A stretch of DNA of 64,000 bases from Agarophyton chilense (taxonomy: Eukaryota > Rhodophyta > Florideophyceae > Gracilariales > Gracilariaceae). The notes under the pieces are model-generated. The model did not search any database. It had not been told where the DNA came from and saw only the letters and a program-made list of their open reading frames with translations. The stretch spans positions 558,001 to 622,000 of the forward strand of contig JARGXX010000033.1 in assembly GCA_030374765.1 (NCBI GenBank), written 5' to 3'. Of this stretch, positions 49,379-60,405 are shown piece after piece. Each line of letters opens with the position of its first letter. Position 1 is the stretch's first letter. The translations under genes and the position numbers were made by a program.

Positions 49379-49612
49379 GTGTGATGCAAAAAGGGCAGAA
49401 AAATGTATGTATTGTTGCGGATTGTACATGCCGAGAGGTAGCAAGAAAACCGAACCGCAGTTTGTGTTGTGTTTTAAAAATATTGTTCGTCGTTGTGGAT
49501 TTGAAATGCGTTTAGGGATTTTGAGAAGTCAATCTGATGAAGTGTAAGAATGCTGAGTGATTTTTACTCTCGTGTTTTCATTTCTTTAGAAAAACATACG
49601 CGTGCTCGCTAA
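49379..49612. other. Unassigned sequence between element K's host LTR and the Harbinger element
   Basis: No supported gene. The plus strand has a short Cys-containing frame (CIVADCTCREVARKPNRS) that is too short to assign. It ends at TAA, the likely target duplication of the Harbinger element. Confidence 0.3.
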
Positions 49613-49828
49613 GGGCCGTTCTATGAGGTGACGCAGATGATGAGAAGAAACAGGAAACCTCAAAGTGAACAATACAAGTGTTCCACGTTTACGCTCATCA
49701 TTTCCAAGTCACAATCTGGTAGGCACGCCCATAATTTTTGCCTACATGGAAATGATGACGTTGTCTGTGCATAACGCCTCTCTTACCCAAAGAATACCCG
49801 TCGTTGTCTTCTTTTTCTTTTAAAGAGA

Positions 49829-51136
49829 ATGCATGCCCAAGAAACCATATCCCATGACAAAAATCGGGAGCACAACCAGGATAATCTTTCCTCTCATAGC
49901 TGTGCACTTTTTACACCACCAGCACATACTACAGACAATCAAAACACCGATAAGCATGACACTCCTCGAAGAACATGGTCTGAAGCTTATAACATGCTCT
50001 GTGCTGCCGCATTTGGCAACAGCCACTGCAAAAAGGCTCTCAAATCTCTGAAGAGAGTAGGAGCACACAACGCCAAGGTTGATACGAAGCGAAAAGTACT
50101 CGCATACAAGATGGTTCAGAGGCAGGTTAGCATGCAACAAATTGAAAACCTACCAAATCCCCAACCCAACAAGACCCGAGATCTAAATTTGTTGCACTCC
50201 TTTCTACACAAAACAGTCAGAATTAATCGCTCGAACGACAAAATAGAAAGCGTACAATTGATTCGGGGAGATATCCCTACCATAATCGACGGCGAAGTCA
50301 TTTTTAACGCGCCAAAGGTAAACGAGATGACACCGACAGTCAGTGTTTGAGGAAAAAGGCGAAAATCTGGCTTTGAAGCTCTGGAGTTCTGCAGACTGCT
50401 TCATGTGTTAGCAGATACCAGGATGACAGCAACATGGCATAAATTAATGGGATGTTTCGATCGCGAGAAGCTGGATCAAGAAATTCGAGATCCTTGGACA
50501 GAGGAACTTGCGACTTTGTATAATGACTGTGGATTAAAGCCGAGAGCCAATACTGTGTTAGCAGGAGGTGTTACAATAAGCGAAATTAGCATGATTGACA
50601 CGGCCCTTCGGCCTCATGTGCGAGATGGAGGGGTATTAAAGAGGAAATATGCTGAATTTAAAAGTTTGTACGGAACGTGTTTATCACCATATGAGTCATC
50701 GGGACAAGGAGACCCGGAGGCCTTTGCAACCTTCAGTGAAGGCAAAAGTTATATCATATACGCCTTCTGTTTTCTCAAGTTGCACCCGATTCTGCAACCA
50801 CTCACGACACGTGCATTAAGTAGTGATGCACAGAGAGAGGAAGGAGTTTGTACTGGCGTTGGTGATTATGGATTTGATGGAATTGAATCTCGATCGACGA
50901 CAAGGAAGAGGAAGTATAATAATGATGAAGTTAAACTAGTCGGGATATACAGTCTTGTCTCGGCATTACAGCCTCCGGACGACAGTATTTCAAAGGAGTT
51001 GAAGGAGGCAGAGCGAAATAAAGCAAGGTTTGAAGCTCTCGATGCTCAAGCCAGTTCTTCAAGTTCTATGTTAGATGCTATCTCGAAGACGAAGAGTATG
51101 CTCCAAGAGACCTCTGATAATAAGAGCAGTGCTTAA
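49829..51136 (+). pseudogene. Second protein of the Harbinger element, split by one stop
   Basis: One plus-strand frame of about 435 codons, interrupted by an in-frame TGA at 50348-50350; the frame resumes at once in the same phase. The N-terminal third is polar, then basic (RRTWSEAYNMLCAAAFG, HCKKALKSLKRVG). The middle has a helical part with WHKLMGCFDREKLDQEIRD and a following tryptophan (DPWTEELATLY). The tail is Ser/Glu-rich. PIF/Harbinger elements usually carry a second DNA-binding (Myb/SANT-like) protein needed for transposase import, and position and helical Trp pattern suit that role. No clear Myb motif is visible, so the function is inferred from context. An unrelated gene inside the element is the alternative. 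Confidence 0.5.
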
Positions 51137-51149
51137 AGGAATGTTGAAG

Positions 51150-52480
51150 AAACTCACCAGCAACATAGCTCAAGCAGAGTGACATGCTCCCTCACATTGC
51201 TCATCATCAGTTTCAGAGCATCATCGCAGACATTTACAACAAGAAAATCTTCCAATGAAACTCCCATCCACTCAGTTGTTCCCAAGCGACCCCTCCCACT
51301 CATTCTCTCATCGTGAACCGGGAAAAATATAAACCTATGAGAGATACTCTTGATTTCTGAAAGCGTACATATCATTGCCATAGTTCTGGTTCTCGAATCC
51401 TAACATAACTTCAGAAGACACTTCAAACTAAGAGCATCTTCTGCAACAAGTAAATTACATTGCTAAAGATTCTGAACTCGTGATGGGGGGAAAACCCGGA
51501 ATTATAGCCAATCTTTCCTTCTCGAACCCTTCGTTCTCCCACTGCTATAGCTTCTGCTCCTCATCAAACAATTCTGTATGATCACTTTAAAAGCACTCTT
51601 TGGCGTGTGCAAGGAAGTCTCGCAAATGAATCTTGAAAATGTATTCATCCAGAGAAGAATGAGGTTTCTTCGCAATGTCCGTTACCTGCGTTTCTGTCAA
51701 GTTCAAGAAAGCTTCTCTAAGATTTTCGACAAAAGGTTGCACAGAAACATTTCGTTTCAACTATGGGCAGAACCATTCGCAGTCACCCATGCTACCAAGT
51801 CCTGTTCCGCTTCATCTCACATGGGTTTCGTGATCTGCTTAAAACCGCCTCCTCGTGTGGAATTCTCAGAGCTTCTTGCATTTCAGGCGGCTCTTTTTCA
51901 ATAAGTACCAGTGTATAATGTGCCGATGCGACACGAACCGTTGCAAGAAAATACACCTGTTCAGCTACAAAACCATGTGGCATGTCTTGATGGGCTCCCA
52001 ACCCAGAACATCCAAATGCCCATGGATGCGTCACACTCAGCAGTAGATTCCCCACAATTCCAGTGACGCCCCACGTTCTATGCGCCTTCACCTTGTACGA
52101 TTTCTTTGCCCACTTGATGACGCGACTCTTAATTGTATATGCTTCGTCCAATATAATGGCCATCGAAGGTGAAACTCCAAAACGCTTCGTTTGAACAAGA
52201 TGGAAGGGAGATGGCAGTTGGTGTGTTATCTGCTTATGCGACGTTTTGTGTTCGTGAGAAACGTGGTGATGCAGCACGAATGAAGAGAATGAACATGACC
52301 GGTACTACCAAAGTTTGGGAAGTTCTGAGCAGGGGGATGGTAATGGTGGGTTCTGGATGATGAGAAGTGAAATCTGTGAGACCTTTTGATGAGCGCAGGA
52401 GATGACATATGAAGACACACGGTGGAGGTGGTTTCCATTCGATCGGCGTCATATGGTGTTGACAACGAATGGCAACTGTC
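51150..52480 (-). pseudogene. SNF2-family helicase-like fragment, decayed
   Basis: The minus strand from 52277 to 51792 reads as an open frame containing MAIILDEAYTIKSR (motif II, DEAH-like, with Tyr for His) followed about 30 residues later by WGVTG (motif III-like, usually W.LTGTP), the spacing and order of Rad5/Rad16-type SNF2 ATPases. The next part (LATVRVASAH, LVLIEKEPPEMQ) resembles the linker where SNF2 proteins carry an LPPK motif. Frames on both sides are broken by several stops and shifts, and motif I (GKT) was not found. It is either a captured host gene or part of the Harbinger cargo. Confidence 0.4.
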
Positions 52481-52699
52481 ATGTTTTAGAAGAGTGGGTC
52501 AGAGATGGGTAACTCTGGTTTAGATAGGGGTTGATATGAGTACATAAGGCATCTTGGCTGACATGCGCAGGAACAGGTAGAGAACGTTTGCTCGCCGGCA
52601 GCCTTCGGCCGATTTCATAGCTTGACATCTATGAGATCACTCTCCGGTTAATTGTGGATTTTCCATTCCAGGGAGAGCGACTAAAACCTTTCTGACCAG

Positions 52700-54080
52700 A
52701 GACAGAAGTGGAAGAGAGCTGTGCGCGTGCAAGAGATGAACGGATGTTAATATGTTATTGTTTTCTTAGCTGCTGCAATGTCGCCTTCGCCGTACTAAAC
52801 CAAATTTCTCAAGAAAACCTGCAAGGTCATCTCGCAATTCACAGTTTACTCTCTTCCAGTTTTTCGATCTTCTTTTATCTCTTTCATTGTGTAGAACATC
52901 CTGAAAGTGAACTCCAAGAGATCCACTAACCCTGTTCAATTCATGGGAAGGTATTATATCATAAAACCAACGGTCAGCGTTTTCAATTATAATATTATGA
53001 AGCTATAAAGCAACCAAGATGATAAGAGTTAACGTTGATATTGGATGTCAAAATGAAGACCATAATATTCCAAAACGACACATTAGCATACCAAACTCCT
53101 GCTCCGCACAATTTCTGCATGCAAAATGATAGTAATTGAAAGAATTTTCTTTGTCAGTTGGGTCTCCCCCAGAGAATGGAGTTACTAGTCTCTTTTGAAT
53201 GGAATACGCATCATCTGCCAATAATGTAGCTCAAAACGGTAGATGATCACTTCCTAGTAACTCATAAAGATTTGTAGAAACCAGGGCTGTGAAGTCATGA
53301 CTACCTCTCGAATGTCGAGCGGATATAAAAGAGAACTTGCGTTTTGCATCCACTGCAGCCTGTAATACAATGGCGAAAAGCCCCTTTCTATTGAAGTACA
53401 TGCGATGGTTTGCAACCTCTAACCGACGAGGCTGGCGCATTTCAATCGCTCTCTCGTCCGGCGCTGCATTGAATCCGTTCAAAGGGCTTTTTCGAAGGAC
53501 CTGAAAGCTTTGTGCACTTTGCACACATACAGCTTTTGGACAACGAGACTTTATGCTGGACAGTATTCTGTTCAAATCCCACAATGTTTCCCCAAAGATA
53601 CAGAACAAAGTACAGATTGAAGTCCTATATGGCCAGAATGGGTCCAGATAGCTTGCTACCGCTAGGAGTCAAATAGTTAGGAGAAGCATAACGGAAGGTG
53701 GTACTGAACTAGCAACTGTAGAGTAGTGTCGCTGGCGGCGCCGAAGTGAACCTTGTTTCACAGAATGCAGTAGGAAGAACTGCGATTTTGTCAGTCGGTA
53801 CATCCAAGTGAATTTGGAATCATGTAAACTTAATATGCGTCGCTGAGAATTGAATATGTGGTCTTACCATGACAGAACGAGACCCATGTACTTCACGTTT
53901 GACGGATGTGGCCGTTAATGCGATGTAGAGGACATAGAGTGCCACGCTTTGCAGCCATTGCTTTCTGTTCCTGCGGGATGATGGTTTTCTAATGCAATGA
54001 ACTCGCAGCAGTTGGAGATCGTTTTGTGGGTAAGGGAGATGCATGGTTGGTGAACTGCATGAAATGGTGTATCGAATCAT
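52700..54080 (-). pseudogene. PIF/Harbinger DDE transposase, decayed
   Basis: The minus strand encodes a HARBI1-like nuclease in pieces. An N-terminal basic segment lies near 54.0-53.85 kb (CIRKPSSRRNRKQWLQSVAL). The core begins with KSPLNGFNAAPDERAIEM (first Asp near 53457), then EVANHRMYFNRKGLFAIV and VDAKRKFSF. LLADDAYSIQKRLVTPF near 53.21 kb carries the second Asp, and CAEQEFGMLMCRFGILW near 53.10 kb carries the Glu. The end has LHNIIIENAD near 52.99 kb. This is the standard order of the DDE_4 family. Several stops and shifts separate the pieces (for example just before ATLLADDAY), so it is inactive. The second position reads DDAY where many relatives have GDSGYP or DDAYP. Confidence 0.75.
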
Positions 54081-54099
54081 GCATACTCACGAATATGTA

Positions 54100-55394
54100 A
54101 AGTCTGTTTCAAAAACATATCCCTTGCACAAATATTTCGTAAAATGCCTTTTCGACTACAGTACACTCAATAAAAACAACACATGAAAAATATCAAGTAA
54201 AAAAACTGTTTCAAAAACATATCCTTTCGTCAGCCATATTCTCTACAGTGCGCTTTCAGTAGTTTGTTTTCGCCTCTTTAACCCTACTCACACTGACAGA
54301 GTGTTTTATCATTTATTCAATAAAAAAATGAATTAAATTAAACGTTATTTTGTCCCAGTAATTTGTGATACAAACTTTCGAATAAAAAACTGTACTGAAC
54401 TGTCTCATTTTCCCATAAATCATCTAATCTAGCACACCATTGGTGTTTTTAATAAAGTGAACATTGGAAATTTGTCATGAAAGATCCGTATCAGTCATAT
54501 TTAAACCATTCATGTACTGTTTCTCAACATTTGACTGTTTTAAAAGCGCACTATCCTGCTAAAAATCATAATTTAATTCATACGTAAAGTAGGAATAAAG
54601 TAGCACAAAACTTTCTAACACTTTATCATAACGTTTCTAAGTCATCAAAGCTTTTAAAAAGGCTATTTTAGTTGGGGTTACTTCAAATATGCCATCTAAA
54701 ACCATCTAAGATGTATAACCAAACAAATTTCTTACAAAACTCAACTTTGTTTTGCAATTATCATGCTAATAGATTTTAAAGAAACCTGGGCCGTTCATAT
54801 TCACAGTTTTCGTCCAAAACATTATCTTTTTTTCATAATCTTTTTTTTAATGAGGCTTTTCTGAGGAACACAACTCAAGTTTGCGTTTATAGTGCATTTT
54901 CAAAAGAAGATTCTTTTGTTGTTGTATAGTTTAATCATTTTTGAAATTTTAATTTGCGTCATATTTAAGAACATTTTACATTCAAACACTGTTTTTTTTT
55001 CAATTATTTTTGCACGATGAAGTATCATAGAACAGATAAAGCTTACTTGCACGCGTTTTTTGATTAAAAAGAATGCGGTATGGCTCAAACATCGCTTGAA
55101 TTTATACCAAACGGAGTATTCTGTAATAATTGTTTGTTTTTGGGATTTTTATTTGTTTTTGCGCTATAAAAGTTGGGATCATGCCTTTGTGGTCCATTCT
55201 AATAATTTTCATATAGTTTTGGCGAGATAAAGGCGGTACACAAGTCATAATAGAGCTCTATATTGTATAAAGGATATGTTTAAGAAACAAGGTTTTTTAC
55301 TTGAAAAGGTTTTATTCGGTGAGAAATTGGCTCTACAGTACAGAAAACATTTTTTGCCCGGTTTTAGGAAAGGATATGTTTTTGAAACGCACTG
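54100..55394. mobile_element. Mariner-like DNA element with double direct repeats in its inverted ends (1295 bp)
   Basis: TA lies on both sides (54098-54099 and 55395-55396). Outer ends AAGTCTGTTTCAAAAACATA (left) and, reversed, CAGTGCGTTTCAAAAACATA (right). A second copy of the same motif lies about 106 bp further in at each end (54209 and near 55265), giving the IR/DR layout known from some Tc1/mariner transposons. The interior is strongly AT-rich, with no recognisable transposase. The length equals a typical mariner, so it is a decayed copy or an unusual non-autonomous one. It sits in the Harbinger element, upstream of its transposase. Confidence 0.65.
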
Positions 55395-55504
55395 TACATC
55401 GTCTCTGTTGGAACTGAAAGAAGGCTGTTGAGTTTGGAAATTGGAAATCTACAGTGCCCGAAATTTCCTGTTATCAATTTCTTAAACTCAAAGAACGGCC
55501 CTTA

Positions 55505-56145
55505 GTGTAACTGGATGGTATTCTGCCGCCAAAATCCCTGTGTCTGTTTCTTTGGCTTTGTGTTGACGTACAGTTTTGCGCTCCAATTCGGACAGAATTG
55601 GAAATTAGAATCGGCACATTTTTGGAACATTTTAAAATGTTCTGAATCGAAAGAGGCCTGCTCTTTTTGAGTGTTCCCTGGTGTTTGAAGATGACAGGAA
55701 ACATATTCGCGATCAAAGTCGTATCTCCTGAGCACCCGAGAAGAGCCGAGCTGTGCAACTAAGTATTGTTTCCCAATGTCATTGTCACATTCGATATGCA
55801 TTGTATGTTTGGGGGGTCAAGTGATCAGAACATACAATGTTCAAGATTCACGCACATTCCGTGCATTTTTGAAGTTTGTGACCTTTCGAGCACGAATGTG
55901 GCCGGTTTTCTTTACTGTGCTGTCTGAAACACTCCCAGATGAGCAGGTCCTTGTTGCAACGCTCGTTCCATTCTTTTGCAAGACGATTGACAGCGCCAAA
56001 CAAAAACTAACACAAGGAACTCATCAAGACATTGACGGGCGATTCTCTTTATTTTTAAGAGAATCGAAGGTTTCGCTACTGAAGTAGGGCAAAAACTGGC
56101 ATACACATCTCACTTTTCTCTCAAAGAAGTGATGATGACCGTTAG
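55505..56145. other. Unassigned sequence right of the Harbinger element
   Basis: Open frames on both strands (plus 55776-56087, 103 codons, with FKFVTFRARMWPVFFTVLSE-like hydrophobic stretch; minus 55502-55801) but no recognised family and no codon signal I can defend. It may be remains of the sequence into which the Harbinger element inserted. Confidence 0.25.
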
Positions 56146-56455
56146 TGTAACACAGAGTTCTTGGCAAAAGAGTGGTCCGACCTCTTGGATGGGGCAGGGG
56201 GCCCGGCCGCTTTACTTGTGTAGTAGCTCGAGCCCTGAACGGCTATAGTGCGACTCAGGCTGGAGTCTGTGGCTCCGGCCGAGTGCCTGGCTGTTCCGAG
56301 CTTGAACTTTGTACATCGCACGACCCGACGCCGTGAGGCGTCGTGTGTAATAATGTCGTTGTTCCTAATCAACGATTACTTGTAATGTAGAACGTATATA
56401 ATCCAGAGAGCAGAACGTATGTCGTAGTAAAAATGTCTAAGCTACAAGCGTCACA
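56146..56455. repeat. Solo LTR with perfect target duplication (310 bp)
   Basis: TGTAACACAGAG ... AAGCGTCACA flanked by GTTAG on both sides (56141-56145 and 56456-56460). TG...CA ends and a TATA-like ATATAAT near 56397. No internal region is attached and no similar LTR is elsewhere in the window. The orientation cannot be fixed. Confidence 0.65.
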
Positions 56456-56460
56456 GTTAG

Positions 56461-58161
56461 TAGCGTAATCCATCTAAGATATCTAGCTCCGAATTGCACT
56501 GACAGAAAGCGATTTAGATGCTGAATCGTTCAAGTCCTCAAGGATGCGCTTCCGGTGAACGGGATTCATTTCCGCTCCAATAGACTCCCCTGTTTCCTCA
56601 TCACTTTAGGCTCCTGCGCTGATGAAGATTTTAAGGAGGGGCGGGCCGTCATATCTTTCGCATGCACATATAGCATGAGATACTATTTGGAAAAAGCCAA
56701 CGCCGAACAAATGAGAAGCGAATCAAACTTGGAATACTATATCTCGTAGATGATTACTTGACCTGGCTGAAGCAGGGACTACGCGATTTCATACAGATGG
56801 AGTCCGAATTACGACTGTGTGTAGCGAGAACATGCACTGGAAACAGCGCGCAAAGTATAGAGGAAATAAATAGCTTAATGTTAGCGGCAAAACTCCCAAC
56901 GATACAAAGGAGCAATCCTGTGACTCAGAGAAGCCCATTATCATGGGCAATCGGATATGCGTCGTCAACTGCATTATGCATAAGACAGTGTGAGTCGCCG
57001 ATTCATCATAGTTCATAGAATTCCAGCGTCCATGCGTGCAAAATGTCCAAACAAAGGCCGATTTCCTTACCTTGTGAAGCATCCTGAACAAGGCCCGAGG
57101 CCATAGTGCGCGAATTTGTAGCATGATTGCTTCGTGGCGATGTCATTAGGCGCTCGTGCATCTAATAAACAATCCTTAAATGTTATCTTTCTACCTACTT
57201 GGATTCAATGGCATTTGATGAGCCCAAGTCGGTGCATGAAAACTTGGCTCACACAAAGCTTGTAAAATACCTGATACAATTCAAATTATTGCAAGTCATT
57301 CCAAGTTAGAAAAAAATGCAATGATATGCGAGATTTCATGAACCAGAGTATGTGTGACTCAGACGGGTAAACAACAGCGTTAAGGTAATAAAGCAAAAAT
57401 CATCACAAACCTTAAGCTTAAGATGAAGTGCTTTGGTCATCATTATCTACATACTCGGTGTAGACAAAAGCTTCACAAGAATGGTAGTACCTTACCACAA
57501 GAACGAAAGAACGAGATTGTAAGAATGACCAACGGCGAGCGTACAGGATTGCGCCGCATCCGATTGTCGTATTCGCATCTGGCTCAGAAGCAAGCGATTT
57601 AAAACACCAAGCGGATCTGCGTGTTTCAACGATACATCTTTTCCCAATCGGCAACCTGGAACAAGCTGGACCTTGTATAGAAGTTGGATAGAAGTTGCGC
57701 GTTGCTCTGGGGAACAAGCTGAACAACGCGGACCTTGCCTGTCAAAAAAAAGACGGAACAGTGTTAGAATCTGCACGATTGTAGTCTGCCTGGCGGCTAA
57801 ACGGCACTTTTCGCAACGAAACTCTGAACGGTAAAGCGAGAAGTTCTCATCCCATTGGATTGTTCAGTAACAGCGAAAGTTAAAGAAAAATCATCCTTGC
57901 TTCTGCGAAAACGGCGATAGATCACGTTGATGAAGAATAAAACTTACGTTGAGAAAAGTTGAGACAAGTTTCTAAGATGGAATGAAAACCGAGTCGGGTG
58001 CTGATATAAAGATGATGGTGGAATGATATCTTGGTGAGGGGCTGGGGAATTTTGTGCGGCAAAACCGTGTACTGAATTAAACATCGGCGGCCGACCCCGT
58101 GGGAGAGCAGTTATGGGTATGACAAACAGTATAGCAGCCAGTGAAGTTGCGATTTCTGTGG
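56461..58161. other. Repeat-poor intergenic sequence with weak coding traces
   Basis: Two consecutive plus-strand frames (56555-56749 and 56758-57018) in different phases contain EGRAVISFACTYSMRYYLEK and LTWLKQGLRDFIQME and could be a decayed gene. A minus-strand frame at 57492-57776 is Leu-rich. None was recognised. The rest shows no feature. Confidence 0.2.
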
Positions 58162-58599
58162 CTACGAAGGTTTTGGGGGATGATTAGAAGGTTGCGAGCA
58201 AATTTGGACCGCCAAAGAACAGCCATCACAAGAGACAAGAAGCCCATCTTTTCCAGCGCTCGAAATGAAGCTCATGTGAGCTCGTTCGAGAAGAAAGGAC
58301 CCACCACATCGACAAGAGTAATATAGATCGCCATCATTCTCCTCCATTTCGGACACGGTAATCACATCCGTGACGACATGCGAAACAGTAGGAGTGTGTG
58401 TTTCTCTACCGAACAGATTATCTGAGAGAAACGTATAGGCAGAGTTGACCTGATCAAAGCGGGCACGACTTGTGGGGTTCCGAGTCTTGTCCGGATGAGT
58501 GGCAAGTGACAGTCGTTTGTAGGCCAGGCGGACGTCGGCGGGCGACGCTGAAGGGAGCAGATCTAGAGCCTGGTAGGCCCATGAAGAGGGCGATGACAT
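58162..58599 (-). CDS. DPH4: DPH4-like J-domain protein with CSL zinc finger
   Basis: A 145-residue protein. Residues 1-65 form a J domain with the HPD motif at 35-37 (LATHPDKTRN), which would stimulate an Hsp70 ATPase. Residues 84-135 form a CSL-type (DPH-type) metal site: Cys96, Cys98, Cys124 and Cys127 in YSCRCGGSF ... SCDGCSL. J domain followed by a single CSL finger is the layout of DPH4 (DNAJC24/Jjj3), an iron-binding electron carrier in the first step of diphthamide synthesis on elongation factor 2; length also fits (human about 149). The start was chosen at 58599 because the J domain begins a few residues later; the upstream part of the open frame shows no conserved sequence. It is divergent to the next gene across a 639 bp spacer. 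No intron is needed. Confidence 0.85.
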   Translation of the reverse strand: MSSPSSWAYQALDLLPSASPADVRLAYKRLSLATHPDKTRNPTSRARFDQVNSAYTFLSDNLFGRETHTPTVSHVVTDVITVSEMEENDGDLYYSCRCGGSFLLERAHMSFISSAGKDGLLVSCDGCSLAVQICSQPSNHPPKPS

Positions 58600-59238
58600 G
58601 GCATAAGGCGACAATGTGATGGCGAATGACCAAATCGCTCTGAACAAAGCAGAGATGTATAGAGTTTCGGAAAGCGAAGGATGAGCCCGACGCCGACGGT
58701 GCGTACTGTACATGCTTGGGTGGGCTTTGTACTTACACGAACCAAAGAAGGAGAAAAATTTTTTACTTTGTGCCAGATTGGCTGGACAAAGATGGCGCGA
58801 AAACGTGGGCTCATACAACACAGCACCGTGTGTTGTCTCCGGGGCGAATGGCGACGAAGGGCGGGCGACATTGAGACACCTGCGAGGACCAGCTGGGGAA
58901 GGACACCAGCTGGGGAAGGACACCAGCTGGGGAAGGAGACCGGTGTTGGCTATGCAGTCATGTTGTGGTCGCGCCGTCGTGCAACGCTCCACATTGCAAC
59001 TGCCAATTTGCCCTACGTCCCAACGTACCCAGCGAGAGGTCAATGCGGCATCAATCAAGCCGAAACGCCAAACGAAACCGATTCGCCTTTGGTTTCATCG
59101 CGTACGGCGTACCGAAAATGACGCCTTTCGTTGCGAGTCGCACTCGCCCCACTGCCTCGAGTTTGCTCTCCGCCGCCGTGGAGCTCCATTGCGACGTCTC
59201 GCGCTTCCCTCTCCCCCCTTCGATTTGCGACTCCCGCC
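58600..59238. promoter_or_regulatory. Divergent promoter region between the DPH4-like gene and the 388-residue gene
   Basis: A spacer of 639 bp with start codons facing outward on both sides, so it should hold two promoters. It includes the 17 bp tandem repeat at 58888-58938 and is otherwise without clear motifs; no TATA box is evident. Confidence 0.5.
58888..58938 (+). repeat. 17 bp tandem repeat, three units
   Basis: ACCAGCTGGGGAAGGAC repeated three times without mismatch. Each unit contains the E-box-like palindrome CAGCTG. Confidence 0.9.
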
Positions 59239-60405
59239 ATGACATCCGACCCACCAACGTTTGAACGTGCTCCAGATTTCCGTCCTGCCTCGAGCGCGCT
59301 TCCCAAGCTTGATACATTTCATATCATCGTCGTGGATTGGCACAATCTGCAGTCGCCCAATACCGTCACTTCTGTCGCATCCCGTCTTCGTCTTCGCGAT
59401 GCTTTCATTCGCTTCTTGCACACGCTCTTTGACCACACGCACCTCATCACTCAACCGCTCATGCTGCTCGCCACTTGCGGCCATGACGACCAACACATTG
59501 CGCGCATCGTGCAAGTGTTGGAAATGGTGTCATCCTCTCATGTTCCCATTGCCAGCGTCATGCAATCGTTGCGCGCTACCCAACAGCCGTGCTCGCCACT
59601 ATCGTCATCGCAGCTGCGCCAATACAGTCGATCTCTTGTTGATCAGCTTTCCGAATGGGGTGCATCCCGAAGTGCTGCCCCGCACACGTACATCTTCTGC
59701 AACCCGTGCGTCTCTGTCGCTATTTCAGCCGCATTGTCAGCCTCGCCATCTTCAATATTCTCATCAGATCGCAGCCATATCTTTCCGTGTCAAGCCCCCT
59801 CGGAGGCAGATGGTCATCTGTCGGAGATTCTGGCACGACTGCTCGAAAGCACCGTCACGCTCACATTGCCCAGTGACACGGCCGCCGGTGTAAATGTGGC
59901 TCTGAACGTACGGCCGCGCGTGCTTACGAGTACGATCGAATATCCCACCGCACTTGTTGCCACGAAGCGCGTGGGCTTGCAAAGCGTTCGGGAAGACGTG
60001 CTGCACAGCACACCCCTCGTTGTATGGCCCAAGCCGACGACACCTGTTCACGTCGAGCACAACGCATCGTTCAGCATCGTGGTACGAAAGCTGCGTCAGT
60101 GGGACGAGGCGTTATTGTGCATAGCCATTGGCGAGGATTCGCAAAAGCTATTCGTACTACTGCCATCCGGAAACGAAATTCGCGCTGCCCTCTTGCGACA
60201 AGTAGCGCATGCTGGGACTCTGCTACCCGTCCCACGTTGTGTTGTACGAAATACAGCCCCACACGCTATTGCGCACGAGGTTGCGCAGGAATTAGCGCTG
60301 CAATTGCTGCCCAGCACAACATTCCACGCACCATCGCTGCGAATAGGCGGCGTGCGAAAACGGTCGGCCAACGCGGGCAGAAGAGTGAACTTTCGAAGGG
60401 AATAA
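59239..60405 (+). CDS. Hypothetical protein, 388 residues
   Basis: An uninterrupted frame with strong codon bias like its neighbours. The ATG at 59239 in GCCATGAC context is preferred; the frame runs further up, but without an ATG. The N-terminal part has a hydrophobic strand ending in Asp and Trp (FHIIVVDWHNLQSP, residues 27-40), then amphipathic helices and a second strand (LMLLATCGHDD), an alternating pattern that could be a von Willebrand A-like or nuclease-like fold. The middle holds a Ser-rich stretch and IFCNPCVSVAISAAL. The C-terminal part has a second strand-rich domain (FSIVVRKLRQWDEALLCIAIG ... KLFVLLPSGNEIRAAL, given here in pieces) and a basic tail (RKRSANAGRRVNFRRE). No signal peptide or membrane segment. 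I do not recognise the family. Confidence 0.75.
   Translation: MTSDPPTFERAPDFRPASSALPKLDTFHIIVVDWHNLQSPNTVTSVASRLRLRDAFIRFLHTLFDHTHLITQPLMLLATCGHDDQHIARIVQVLEMVSSSHVPIASVMQSLRATQQPCSPLSSSQLRQYSRSLVDQLSEWGASRSAAPHTYIFCNPCVSVAISAALSASPSSIFSSDRSHIFPCQAPSEADGHLSEILARLLESTVTLTLPSDTAAGVNVALNVRPRVLTSTIEYPTALVATKRVGLQSVREDVLHSTPLVVWPKPTTPVHVEHNASFSIVVRKLRQWDEALLCIAIGEDSQKLFVLLPSGNEIRAALLRQVAHAGTLLPVPRCVVRNTAPHAIAHEVAQELALQLLPSTTFHAPSLRIGGVRKRSANAGRRVNFRRE

Larger units (their letters stand above)
49613..55501 (-). mobile_element. PIF/Harbinger DNA transposon (5.9 kb), defective
   Basis: Ends GGGCCGTTCTATGAG (left) and, on the reverse strand, GGGCCGTTCTTTGAG (right) form 15 bp inverted repeats with one mismatch. 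The outer trinucleotides are TAA (49610-49612) and TTA (55502-55504); both fit the TWA target preference of PIF/Harbinger but are not identical. Inside are a DDE transposase on the minus strand (52.7-54.1 kb), a second protein on the plus strand (49829-51136), an SNF2-like fragment on the minus strand (51.15-52.48 kb) and a 1.3 kb mariner-like insertion (54100-55394). The transposase is broken, so the element cannot be autonomous. Confidence 0.75.

Noticed and set aside
49544-49590. Possible short intron (GTAAG ... TTTCTTTAG) left of the Harbinger element
   Set aside because: The flanking frames are too short and unrecognised to support a spliced gene.
56758-57018. A host gene at 56.5-57.0 kb
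   Set aside because: Two short frames in different phases with no recognised family; kept only as weak coding traces.
58599-59058. Longer (298-codon) version of the DPH4-like protein
   Set aside because: The extra 153 residues are Cys/Arg/Pro-rich without conserved sequence and overlap the tandem repeat and spacer; the J domain starts right after the internal ATG.
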